Shown piece by piece: positions 52,801 to 61,802 of a stretch of 64,000 nucleotides of DNA. How positions within the stretch are numbered: position 1 is the first letter of the stretch; every line of letters begins with the position of its first letter. A program made the position numbers and the translations under genes. This DNA is from Astropecten irregularis. Its lineage: Eukaryota > Echinodermata > Asteroidea > Paxillosida > Astropectinidae. The stretch is taken from the NCBI GenBank assembly GCA_963971285.1, contig OZ020252.1, forward strand, positions 18,513,662 through 18,577,661, in the 5' to 3' direction. The notes beneath the pieces were generated by a model. It did not search any database, had not been told where the DNA came from, and saw nothing but the letters and a program-made list of their open reading frames with translations.

Positions 52801-55800
52801 AGGTTATGGTTATTCATTGAAGCTGAAGCTCTGTTTTCCTTTTCAAACCAGAGCATCTACTTCCGAACCGCAGTTAAAAGCCTCTATTTTAATACCCGTT
52901 ATATCAGAATGGATTCATGAAATGGAGCCAGAGCCTGAGACAGAGCCTGAGCCTCTGTTTCGTACACGCCCTCAGATTTACATGAATGCTCAACACAAAT
53001 TCTCTTTTATTATCAAAACAAGTAAATGACTGCTGCAAACTACCCATCAACCAAAATAATGACCTGAAATGTATAAAATGCTTTGAGTTAGGAGAGCCTG
53101 ACGTTTCAATCCTAACAGGATCTTTCTCAAAGGCTAAAAGTCTCTTATGAGAATGATCCTACTTGGATCGAAACGTCAGGCCCTCCAGACTCTGAGAACT
53201 CTTTATTCTGCAAGGAAAAAAAAAACAAGGAAAGGAATCTTCTTCCATCGTACCAATCTGAAAGAGTCCCATTTCGGAAGATTTAGTGTTGCCATGGCGA
53301 CCGCATCGTTGCCACACTGAAGCCTGCCCTCGTACACCAGTGCGTTACTCAGTGTCATGATGTCAGAGTTCATGCGATACTGCAGGCTGAGTTGAACGGT
53401 TGCCGATGGGGTGGACTCGTGGCAGCTCCCTAGCCTCTGGAAGAGACTCTCGTCCATTCCTAGTTGCCTGAGAGGAGAATTGTAACAATTGATGACGTTA
53501 CGACGATCATGTTACAACAACTTATCAACCAAATTTCACCGTAGAGCCGCAATTAAGCACCAAAAATGTGCTTAAGCACAAACAAACCTTTGTAAATAAA
53601 AGCAGTATGCCAGCCAAAACTGCATGTGAATGTTATTGCTCAGCAAACAATGGCAGAATAAAAGACAAAAGCAGTATAAACATAGCAGAACAATTTGGTT
53701 GGTAATCTTGTTTGATCAAGGAAGACTTTTCATGCTTAAGCAAATTTTTTGCTTAAGCAGCTATATGAAATTGTCCCAAAAATGATTCTTTCTTCCTGGG
53801 GGAGAGGGGGGGAGACATGGTATTCCACAGTACTGTAACAAATCTTTACATTTAAAAAAGTATTTACACGACAATACTGACTCTAATGTCTTGCATCTTT
53901 TCATTAATACCTTGCCACAATACTCTGAACCAGTGGAGGAAGCTGCTTGTGGTCACCAACTAAGACGAAGCGCCGGGCATGAAACAGCGGTCCCAGACAC
54001 ACCATCTGGCTGATTTGAGATGCCTCGTCTACGATGCAGACATCGAATACGCGTTGCGTAAGGAGAGCGTGCTTGGCACCAAGGCACGTCGTGGCAACGA
54101 CCAGCTGCCAAGAAAACCAGAGGTTGATGATTATTGTTAGAAAATTCAGAATAACCGTCAGACTAGCCTTGTTTGAAACGTTGAAATGGATGTTGTCAAA
54201 AACAGCTGGTCCCAATTTTATGGCAGCGCTTTTATACTGCACTGAGAATTCTGTACTTACGATAATTAGTCTCCACTTAATAGAGGATTAGTAACAGGAA
54301 TTCTTTGTGGTGTATAACTAAATCATTCTTTGGTACATGCACATACAAGAAATACAATCTGCTGAGCTCAGAATTTCCTGCTTACGTATTAAGCAGAGTC
54401 CCCAAAACTAGGCCCTGGTTGACTATCAGGAACCAACCTCAGTTAAGCTGGTTATCAAACACTGTGTCTACGTGCTAAACTCAGGCAAGCTGTTGCACAC
54501 TTTTGGCCCCGCTCACCCTTTATCTTTGTTTCAGAGAGTGAAGCAAGTTGTTGTACACTTTTGGCCCCGCCCGCCCTTTACCTTTGTTTCAGAGAGCGAG
54601 GCAAGCTGTTGCACACTTTTGGCCCCGCTCACCCTTTATCTTTGTTTCAGAGAGTGAAGCAAGTTGTTGTACACTTTTGGCCCCGCCCGCCCTTTACCTT
54701 TGTTTCAGAGAGTGAAGCAAGTTGTTGTACACTTTTGGCCCCGCCCGCCCTTTATCTTTGTTTCAGAGAGTGAAGCAAGTTGTTGTACACTTTTGGCCCC
54801 ACCCGCCCTTTACCTTTGTTTCAGAGAGTGAGGCAAGTTGTTGTACACTTTTGGCCCAGCCCGGCATTTATCTTTGTTTCAGAGAGTGAAGCAAGATGTT
54901 GTACACTTTTGGCCCCGCCCCCCCTTTACCTTTGTTTCAGAGAGTGAAGCAAGTTGTTGTACACTTTTGGCCCCGCCCACCCTTTACCTTTGTTTCAGAG
55001 AGTGAAGCAAGTTGTTGTACACTTTTGGCCCCGCCCACCCTTTACCTTTGTTTCAGAGAGTGAAGCAAGTTGTTGTACACTTTTGGCCCCGCCCACCCTT
55101 TACCTTTGTTTCAGAGAGTGAGGCAAGTTGTTGCACACTTTTGGCCCCGCCCGCCCTTTACCTTTGTTTCAGAGAGTGAGGCAAGTTGTTGTACACTTCT
55201 GGCCCCGCCCGCCCTTTATCTTTGTTTCAGAGAGCGAGGCAAGTTGTTGAACACTTTTGGCCCCGCCCGCCCTTTACCTTTGTTTCAGAGAGTGAGGCAA
55301 GTTGTTGTACACTTTTGGCCCCGCCCGCCCTTTATCTTTGTTTCAGAGAGTGAAGCAAGTTGTTGTACACTTTTGGCCCCGCCCACCCTTTACCTTTGTT
55401 TCAGAGAGTGAAGCAAGTTGTTGTACACTTTTGGCCCCGCCCAGTGCTTCTCTTGTAGTGTATGGTCCCAGGGTGGGATGCACACGATGCGCTTCACCGA
55501 GCCTCAGAGGCGAAATGCCAAACTGCAAAAGAGAAGGAGTTGAGGCACGGTATGAAGAAACACTCAAAATATCCCTCTCATAACTCCCAAGATAAGATGA
55601 GCAAAAGAGGGTCAATTAAAATACTTTTAATTTCATGCAAAAATAGTCAAATTTTTTGGGCAACGTTTTTAATTCAGTGTAAAATCCTCTTCAATTTGCT
55701 CCTGGAAGATAGCTGAGATTTTAATGGACGATAAAGGGACAGGTAATAGTTTCGCCCACAATGCAATGCTCCATTTCCTCGCTATAAATTCCCAAGACTC

Positions 55801-58800
55801 TTCCAATGAAGGACACTGCACTACATCCTCCATTTCAGCCTGTTGTGCTTTTTGTTTTTAGACAAACAAGACTCATGAGAATTTAATGAGCTGCCGCCAT
55901 TTTTTATTTTTGATTGCTGTCTGCACGATGTTGGCTTTCTCTGGTGTCTGATCGAGTGTTTTTCCATGGTGGCCTTGGCCACAGGCTGCTGGAAATTCAC
56001 AATCTGTCGTTACAGAACAATAGCTCTGGCGGGTTGCTAGGAGAGCTTTTGTTGTTAAAATGTTTGGCTGGATATTGTCTGAGTTGGAAAAATATTAATA
56101 CAATGACAGCCGGAGACCCCCAACATGAAGTGATTTATGAACCATTTCAATTTCAAATTAAACAGAATATTCTCCAAATAGTCTTTGTTCTCCTTCCCAA
56201 AATTTATTCCTGGGGCCAATTTCATAGAGCTGCTAAAGCACCAAAATGTGTGCCTTTTAATCTGTATTTCTTTGACAAAAACCAAAGTATGAAATTAGCA
56301 ACCCTATGAAATTGGACCCTGTTGACTAGCCTGCATGCATTTTACCGCCCTGTAATAACGTCCAGCTATTAAACTGCTTTGTTTAACTGTCCCCTTTCCT
56401 TTGTCCGGTGCTAATAGTAATTACCCTACATTTATTAATCTCCTTTTGCTCCCCCAGCCCTGCTCCATTTTTCTCCTGTTGCCTTGGCAACCTGTTCCTC
56501 GTGTTGATGCGTGTGGGTATTACCCATTTTTCCCTTGTACTTAAATTAAGCCTTTGAGAAAGAGCCTAAAAGGGTCAAAACACTTGGCCATCTTAAGCTC
56601 AATACATGTAATAAACTGCTGCAAATTGCTCATCAGCCAAAATGACCTGAAATATATCAAAATGCTTGGAGTTGGGAGGGCCTGACGCGTTTTGATCCTT
56701 GCAGGATCTTTCTAAAAGCGCTAAAAGCTAAAAGCATTTATTGTGTTTATGAAGAAGATATAAATAATCTCAGTTAATGGAGAAATTACTTTAAAAAAAT
56801 TTTTTTTATCAAAGACCAGTGAAACAGTGGTGGCAAAATTAATCAACAAAAGAAAAAAATCCATGTGTTGCTATGGCAACACAATAATATTTGTCACAGA
56901 CAAAACATTTTACCTTAATCAGCTTCAGAAGTATGTTGTCGACTGCGGAGTGGGTGTAGCTTGTGAGTAGAACCGTAAGATTACAGGCACACAGAATACG
57001 CACCAGGGCAACGATCGTTGTGGTCTTGCCTATAACCATCGAGAAGAAGATACTCCACTCAAGATTTGTCTACCGAATTTAACTCGAGCACGAATTTGCA
57101 TCGATGGTCATTAAAATTATTTAAACTGGACAGGCCATGGTCTAAAAACTTTCTCTAAGACTCAAATCTTATCATATTCATATACAGTGGAAAGCCACTA
57201 TAACGGACACGATGGGATGAACAAAAAGTGTTTGTTATAGTGGTCGTTTGTTATAGTGAACAATGTTCAGCAGGCCTATGTATTGTACATACAAATTGGA
57301 AGCCAAGGATGATGTTTTGTATAGCCAAATGTTCGGTATAGCAGTGTTCCACTGTACATAGGTGAATGTATCTGGTGCCTTATGGAGACCTAGCACAATA
57401 GGTTGAATATGTCTCCACAGGGAAATTAGATAAAGGTGTATAGGTCTCCACAAGGTTTTCACGAAACTTATATTTGGAATTAACTCAAAAAGGAGGAATT
57501 TCTAAGGTATACTTATGAAAAGTATTTTATATAAGGGACGTTCACTAGAAATTTAAACCCAGGAAAGTTATTCTGATACAAATGGGAGCAATTTAAATTC
57601 TGCTCTTCGGAGAGTGTTCATTAGTAAACGAGAACATATTATTACACATTCCGGTATGAATGTTTGCCCAAAGTCTGACACAGAAATGAACAACGCAGAC
57701 GTTTCTTTTCACAAAGGTAGCTATATCCAGCCTGTATTTCCCCTCACGTTGAGGTAAAATTGAAACATTAGCTTGTTGGCAGTGAGGTTTCATTCTAGGT
57801 ACATTGCCTTACCTGTACCAGGCATGCCCATGATGAGTGTATAATCCTGACTCCTCAACACAGCATCAATGGCGCCCTGCTGATCACTATTCAAGCATTT
57901 CATGATATTTGCCACTGTATAAAAAAAGACAACACAAACGTGTGATGCAACCGGACATAACTTAATTGAACAACAAACAACAAAGGTGGGGTGCTGTGGC
58001 CTAGTGTGTCATACTCAAGATCTTGTGGTCAATCAACAGGTTGTGGGTTCGAATCCAGCCATGGGCTAATGGTGCTTGCATCCTTAAGCAAGACCCCTTA
58101 TCACATATTGCTCCTCTTCACCCAGGAGTAAATGGGTACCTGCGAGGGTACAGATGGCATTGTACTTGATTAGCCTATTTGCGCCCTAAGATATGCTGTG
58201 TGCTCCCCAGGGAGTTGAGATGGTTCCAAGAATGTAAATCATGGCCCGATGACCAGGGATAATTATATAAGCGCATAGAGAATCTTTGATTATTATGCGC
58301 TATATAAGTAGATATAACAACAACAAAACAAACAAACAAAATCAAAATAGTAGGAGGAGTTAAGGCTAAGTTTTATGACAAAAAAATTGCAGCTTCTCTA
58401 TGGTTTCATTCATGTAAAATGTGTGGAGTCTGTGGGCCTGACACGTTTCGATCCTAGCAGAATCTTTATCGAAGGCTACATTTATTACTTGAACTGGTAA
58501 AGTGTTGGGCGAATCTCAATGACAATTACAGTTTGGGACTACACTTCAAGATTGCATTTTTTACATGATTACCATGACAACATAAACAAAAGATTTTTAT
58601 CAATACACCTATCTGGTTACCTTTAGTTTTTGCGGAGTCTGGAATTTGCGGCTTGTCTGTAAATTGAGGCTCACCGAGATCCACAATGAGTCTACGCAAT
58701 CTATGACTGGATAATAATACAAACAAATTTTTGGAAGGTTTATAAAGCGGCAGTTCATATGAAAAACAGTTAGGCCTATAAAATAACCAGTAATACAAGT

Positions 58801-61498
58801 TGGATAAAATGTTTGATTATTCAATACTTCATCTGTGAGTAAATTTCTGCTTACGCGTTTTCATTGTTGAGCATCAATCGAGCCAAATTGACTCGACTGG
58901 CTGCCATGCTATTGTAAGCATCATCCTTGTCCATTCGATACACATCTTTGCTGCCCGACTGCAAAGGCCTGTGGGGGACAAAGGATTGAAAGAAAACTCA
59001 AATAAATCATCCAATTAGGTTAAATTTAAAAACATAAATTCAAAATCCTTAAAAATGACTTCTTTTCACTAAGAAAGCATAATATTTTTCTAATCTAAAA
59101 GAAATTTCTTTAAAATACAATATTCAATTAACCAAAGTTGAAAATGTTTCCAAATGTACTCAACCTTTCTGATTTGAGAGTAATGTCTGCAGAGCTGATG
59201 CTTTCAATGAAACCAGTGCAGACAGCAATTTGTCTGGTACCAGCCACGGACACGGCTACACGGTCACCTTTAGATACTTGGAAATCCAGCAGGGACTTTC
59301 TGCAAAACAGAGGCAAATTTGATCATGGTTACAGTGGATGTGAGAGAGAGAGAGACGCAATACAAAAATGGAATTCTGTGGTAAATGTATGCATGAGCTT
59401 TGCTTAAAGGTAATATCACACAATTGGTTTTTGTCAAAGAAATATACATTCATGTGCAAAAATATCAAGGAAGATACAGTAACAGTCATCTGTGAAAATG
59501 TCAGTCCCATACGGTGACCACTTTTTTAGAAAACAGTGAAAAACGGCCACAGTATTTCTTAAGTCTTTTCTCTTTTATTTTGGATCTTAAAAAGATCAAA
59601 AATAATTTTGGTCACCGGTTTTACTCTCTTCTGGATAAATACAGCATTTCAGGCAGAACATTTTTAATGGTATGTTTCTACTATTGCCATCTTTCTACCC
59701 TGTAAGTTATAGGTAAATCTGGGAATATTTCTGTTTCAGTATGCCACCAAAGTATGATACTACCTTTAAATATGGATAAGAAAAGCAACATTTGCTTAAA
59801 CCAGAGCATAAAACTTGGAATATGATTTAGTTTTATCAGGAAAAAGATGCAACATCTAATCAAATGTTTTACAGCAGATTTTCATCAATCAGGTAAAATA
59901 GTGATTTCAATTTAGTTACCTGACAAGTTATCTGACAAACTGTCATGCAAGTTCCATCTCAGCGTATCAGTGCAGTAATTTTGAAAAACAACTAAATTTT
60001 TGCTCCTTTAAATTTCAATACAACCCAAAGTCAAAAGCATGTTAGGTATACGATTTTAAGGGGACTTCAATTTCATTGCAATTGCAAACAATGATATCAA
60101 AAATAAATCGCAATCATTAAGAAAACTTTAACAAATTGTACACAAACTTCAAAAAAATGTTGAGGGATATTTCACAAAATGTTGATACATGTACTGCAGT
60201 TTTGGGTGTACAACTGTAAAGAGAATACAAAATTGAGGACGAACCCTGAATGGCCTGGCAATCGCTGGAAGCTGACATAGTACAAGTCCTCCGTCTTATT
60301 ATGTCTGCATCTAGATATCACAAGACTGCTCAGACACTGGCCACCACTGCTAAGCTCCCTGTACGAAAGCACAAATATTACACCTAATGAGAAAACTAAG
60401 GCGGTTTTCAAAATGGAGGCTTAGGCTCAGGCTCATCCATATCGTAAAAATATAGGTTTTGGTTTTTTCATTAAAGGTGAAGCTCTGCTTCCTTTTTAAT
60501 CCAGAGAATCTACTTCCGAACCGCAGCCAAAAGCTCTATTTTGATACCAGTTATTTTAGAATGGATTCACAAAATGAAACCGGAGCCTGAGCTTAAGCCT
60601 CCATTTCGTAAACCCCCTATTTCATCCTGGAGAAAGTTGAAAAAATGAGTGCATCAAATGCCTACAAAAGCCCTACAAGAGAAGCTCATGAATTTTGTCA
60701 TTCAAGTGAAGCAACAAATGAGAAAAGTGAGATTTGGACCTTTGACCAACAGAATGCCGTTTGAGATCTCGACCAAAGTTCAGCCTTATGGCCCGTATAT
60801 TATTGTCATTTGGCAGTGTGTCTAGCATGTCAATTACCTTTAATTGTTTCAGTGACAGCTAAAAGGATTGAAACCTCGCGTGCACACATAAACATGTGAA
60901 AATAGCCATAGCCATCATGTGCAACCACAAGTTGATCGGACTAAGCAGCTTAAGGGCCTGTTTGTTTCAGAAACGCGATCAGTGATCCGGCACTCAAAAG
61001 CTGCTATGGCCACCAAGATCTGCGGCAAAACAAACAGGCCCTTATAAAGTATAGCATAGAAGAGATAAGAAAAAAGTGCTCACCAATTGAAGGGTTAGCC
61101 AAATTTTCGACCCTACTGGGTCTTCGTCAGGGCTTGTCGCCAAATTTTCGATTTGTTATTTTCGGTTGGAAATTTGGCCAACCCTTCAATTGGTGAGCAC
61201 TTTTTTCTTATCCCTTATAAAGTATAACTTGTCTGGTTTAATTAGTTGACAGCGCCCTCTCACTGTGGTGCAAGTATTGTATACAAGAGCACATTTTCTG
61301 TACCTTTCATGGGCGTCTGTTGACCACATGTGTTTAGTCTGGTTCTTTTTCTCAGCTGCGATGCCCTCCAATGCACACAGCAGGTACCAGTGATTGAAGT
61401 ATTCTAGGTGACAGGGAACCAGATGGCTGATCTGGTCGGCAAAGAACCGGCGCCCCGCATCACTCAGTTGCTCCGTGGCGCAATTCTCGCTGTCAACC
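46853..61498 (-). CDS. DNA2: DNA replication ATP-dependent helicase/nuclease DNA2, C-terminal 660 residues
   Basis: Fourteen exons join in phase: 61498-61304, 60358-60245, 59299-59165, 58968-58855, 58700-58621, 57914-57813, 57029-56914, 55522-55394, 54104-53911, 53467-53254, 52626-52540, 48627-48538, 47791-47621, 47095-46853 (stop TGA). The order follows animal DNA2: linker after the Fe-S nuclease ([12 protein letters not shown]), small beta-barrel ([12 protein letters not shown]), then SF1B helicase motifs: Walker A GMPGTGKTTT, Ia [79 protein letters not shown]. All key residues are intact. The RecB-like nuclease exons are beyond the right edge. DNA2 processes long flaps, resected ends and stalled forks in nucleus and mitochondria. 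Oddities: the exon ending at 55394 is followed by a minisatellite that copies its own donor; one intron holds a lectin gene; an upstream intron holds a LINE. Confidence 0.95.
47129..47308. mobile_element. M2-like element, degenerate
   Basis: TAGGGCTAATTGCATAAAGC at the left and TTTGCTAAGCAGGTATTTGA at the right, with M2-style TGCTAAGCATAGG and GCTTAGCACAAAAATCC inside. It starts 34 bases upstream of the DNA2 last-exon acceptor. Confidence 0.5.
47876..48060 (-). mobile_element. SINE-A (tRNA-derived element)
   Basis: Minus strand: GTGCTAGATTGCTCAATTGG (A-box region) and GGGTTCAAATCC (B box). Flanks: TTCATTGAAAAGTGAACACA and CATTATCTTTGTTCATTTGG. In a DNA2 intron. Confidence 0.7.
48067..48211. 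mobile_element. MITE with CAGGGGTCGATTTCACTAA ends
   Basis: Left CAGGGGTCGATTTCACTAAT, right TTAGCGAAATTGGCCCCTG. The interior has GCGATCATCGCTAAAGCCC and TTGATCACAAAG words. The termini join the M2 and AGGTCGATTTCAC types. Confidence 0.75.
48271..48439. mobile_element. MITE with long (about 40 bp) inverted ends and TA flanks
   Basis: CAGGCGATTCCACAAAGTGC, GCCTCCAAGAGTGTGCAAT at the left; ATTGCAAACGCTTGGAGGCA then CACTATTTGGAAACACCTG at the right. TA on each side fits a TA-targeting transposon. In a DNA2 intron. Confidence 0.7.
49398..49733. mobile_element. Tc1/pogo-like MITE (ACAGTGGAAC ends)
   Basis: ACAGTGGAACACCGCTTTAG at the left; TTGTTATAGCGCCGTTCCAC then CGT at the right. Internal words CCTTGGCTCC and AATTTGTGTGTAC resemble the copy at 57183. 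Confidence 0.6.
49829..49949. mobile_element. hAT-like MITE with 8-bp direct repeats
   Basis: AGGCATGCAACTT at 49829 is matched by AAGTTGCATGCCT ending at 49949. GATTACAC occurs immediately before (49821-49828) and immediately after (49950-49957). An 8-base duplication is typical of hAT insertions. Confidence 0.8.
50127..50409. mobile_element. hAT-like MITE with perfect 14-bp TIRs and 8-bp target duplication
   Basis: CAGGCGCGGTTCTA at 50127-50140 is exactly mirrored by TAGAACCGCGCCTG at 50396-50409. GTAGAAAC flanks both sides (50119-50126 and 50410-50417). Long G and C tracts lie near the right end. No ORF. Confidence 0.9.
50830..51582 (-). CDS. Secreted C-type lectin-like protein with PAN/apple-like C-terminal domain
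   Basis: Single open frame of 250 codons, ATG at 51582, stop TAA at 50830. Residues 8-29 ([23 protein letters not shown] region) look like a signal peptide; translation could also start at Met 7. A long-form C-type lectin domain spans about 36-161: [40 protein letters not shown] and PFMCE. The classic EPN/QPD sugar-calcium motif is not present and only WD of the WND motif remains, so binding may be calcium-independent or non-carbohydrate. Residues about 184-250 form a second cysteine-rich domain ([26 protein letters not shown]) like PAN/apple. Possible N-glycosylation sites at 105, 152 and 215. Intronless, nested in a DNA2 intron on the same strand. Secreted lectins of this type are common in echinoderm coelomocytes; a role in defence or adhesion is inference. 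Confidence 0.88.
   Translation of the reverse strand: MRTLRTMSAYVSVCFLFIHVLVIVSHFYAEGHNDGCPNGWLPYGRSCYAMHTDITTWVGARAICQESGGELTVPNSAGENNFIWLTLNNAIVRSNRNHNIWLGCNYSAEVDVRMRCYGDDQTEYNNLNEWNVLEGSVCLVLKYRIGVWDQFNCTDEKPFMCERSRCRTTVRCSAITGPQAQPYCLLGHTYKETLITSPMQCCLACSKDPKCLSFNLSGNKCQLNDLTISQVDVNKDSLMMKEDCVYYEYQ
52729..52972 (-). mobile_element. M3 hexamer-ended MITE, inverted
   Basis: GGGGGTTTACGAAATGGCGG, then three GCTCAG hexamers, at the left; GAGCCTGAGCCTCTGTTTCG then TACACGCCC at the right; inverted M3 core between. It shows most clearly that GGGGGTTTACGAAATGG is the outer TIR and the hexamers lie just inside it. In a DNA2 intron. Confidence 0.8.
53085..53198. repeat. Double-hairpin foldback element (GATCCT family)
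   Basis: GGAGAGCCTGACGTTTCAAT at the left; GATCGAAACGTCAGGCCCTC then C at the right. Each arm carries a small palindrome (ATCCTAACAGGATC; GATCCTACTTGGATC). It ends about 55 bases before the DNA2 exon at 53254. Confidence 0.7.
53529..53777. mobile_element. M2 MITE with internal duplication
   Basis: CAAATTTCACCGTAGAGCCG at the left; GCTTAAGCAGCTATATGAAA then TTGTCCC at the right. The middle is partly duplicated (two AAAAGCAGTAT words). In a DNA2 intron. Confidence 0.65.
54485..55442 (-). repeat. 58-bp minisatellite, 17 copies, made of a DNA2 exon end plus its splice donor
   Basis: GCAAG(C/T/A)TGTTG recurs exactly every 58 bases from 54485 to 55413 with no indel. On the minus strand each unit reads GGCCAAAAGTGTACAACAAC, TTGCTTCACTCTCTGAAACA, AAGGTAAAGGG. 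The unit nearest the unique exon (55413-55442 plus the donor part at 55391-55412) encodes the last 15 DNA2 codons ([15 protein letters not shown]) and the donor AAG|GTAAAG at 55394/55393. In the other 15 unit junctions the donor is either intact (GGTAAAG, nine) or mutated to GATAAAG (six: before 54543, 54659, 54775, 54891, 55239 and 55355). The alternation in the distal units suggests a 116-bp dimer. A 58-base period shifts frame, so read-through soon meets a stop. Confidence 0.93.
56212..56320. mobile_element. M2 MITE with M1 fragment inside
   Basis: GGGGCCAATTTCATAGAGCT at 56212, then an M1 piece (CTGTATTTCTTTGACAAAAA, CCAAAGTATGAAATTAG, about 56253-56300), then the M2 end TATGAAATTGGACCCT. 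A second case of M1 within M2. Confidence 0.65.
56670..56716. repeat. Half copy of the GATCCT double-hairpin element
   Basis: GGAGTTGGGAGGGCCTGACG, then GTTTTGATCCTTGCAGGATC and TTTCT; the opposite arm is missing. Confidence 0.55.
57183..57356. mobile_element. Tc1/pogo-like MITE, full copy
   Basis: TACAGTGGAAAGCCACTATA then ACGG at the left; GGTATAGCAGTGTTCCACTG then TA at the right; inner repeated words TTGTTATAGTGGTCG. TA at both ends fits a TA target. In a DNA2 intron. Confidence 0.75.
57985..58330 (+). mobile_element. SINE-C: tRNA-derived SINE with conserved body and GCGCTATATAA tail
   Basis: Plus strand: GTGCTGTGGCCTAGTGTGTC (A-box region), GTTGTGGGTTCGAATCCAGC (B box), then a body with CACCCAGGAGTAAATGGGTA, GTACCTGC and CCCCAGGGAGTTGAGATGG, ending ATTATGCGCTATATAAGTAG and an A/C-rich tail to about 58345. 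Head, body and tail organisation is that of a classic tRNA-SINE. In a DNA2 intron. Confidence 0.8.
58430..58482. repeat. Half copy of the GATCCT double-hairpin element
   Basis: GGGCCTGACACGTTTCGATC then CTAGCAGAATCTTTATCGAAGG; the other arm is missing. Confidence 0.55.
59404..59769 (+). mobile_element. M1 MITE, full-length copy
   Basis: TTAAAGGTAATATCACACAA at the left; ACCAAAGTATGATACTACCT then TTAA at the right; 366 bases. In a DNA2 intron, about 100 bases upstream of the exon at 59299. Confidence 0.85.
60399..60617 (-). mobile_element. M3 hexamer-ended MITE, inverted
   Basis: AAGGCGGTTTTCAAAATGGA then GGCTTAGGCTCAGGCTC at the left; GAGCCTGAGCTTAAGCCTCC then ATTTCGTAAACCCCC at the right. 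It starts about 40 bases upstream of the DNA2 exon at 60358. Confidence 0.8.
60951..61044. mobile_element. 94-bp MITE with perfect 17-bp TIRs
   Basis: TAAGGGCCTGTTTGTTT at 60951-60967 and AAACAAACAGGCCCTTA at 61028-61044 are exact complements. The outer TA may be the target duplication. The spacer includes GATCAGTGATCCGGC. In a DNA2 intron. Confidence 0.8.
61054..61211. mobile_element. 158-bp foldback element flanked by a 15-bp direct repeat
   Basis: Arms of about 40 bases: GATAAGAAAAAAGTGCTCAC, CAATTGAAGGGTTAGCCAAA at the left, complemented at 61165-61211. CCCTTATAAAGTATA lies on both sides (61039-61053 and 61212-61226) and looks like a target duplication. On the minus strand the loop carries CCCTGACGAAGACCCAGTAG then GGTCGAAAA, a small hairpin between CTGACGA and GAAA. 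Confidence 0.75.
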
Positions 61499-61802
61499 CT
61501 GTAAGAAAACACAGCATACTCTTAGAACCTGTGCCAGAAATGGTGTGTGATTGGAGGGTTTGGGGAGGTGTTTTTCAAAATTGCTGCGGAATTAAGAAAT
61601 CACATAATGGCTCAGGCGGGATTCGAACCCACGACCTCGTGCTTACTAGTGAAGATGCCTTACCACTAGGCCAACAAGCTAGCTAGGGTCAGCGGGGTGA
61701 ATGGAATCAAATGACACGGATGCCACCAGAATTAATCATTGTTATTAATGATTTTTGTCAGGGACATAGACTTATGCATAAGTTTTTTTTTTTTTTAGCA
61801 TG
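61499..61802. other. DNA2 intron segment between its first visible exon and the LINE ORF
   Basis: Holds a SINE-B at 61605-61693 and a T run at about 61783-61797 directly before the LINE ORF. No DNA2 exon was found upstream of 61498; the next one must be beyond 64000 or beyond the LINE. Confidence 0.6.
61605..61693 (-). mobile_element. SINE-B (tRNA-derived element)
   Basis: Minus strand: GCTAGCTTGTTGGCCTAGTG (A-box region) and GTGGGTTCGAATCCCGCC (B box), with the same GGGTCAGC flank as at 14705-14792. Confidence 0.7.

Noticed and set aside
54485..55442. CRISPR-like array
   Set aside because: Direct tandem units without unique spacers, in an animal gene; it is a minisatellite.
54472..55583. 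Plus-strand frames over the minisatellite, encoding repeats like [13 protein letters not shown]
   Set aside because: They are the six-frame shadow of the 58-bp repeat on the strand opposite to DNA2. The period is not a multiple of three, so the peptide phases shift and no stable protein repeat results.
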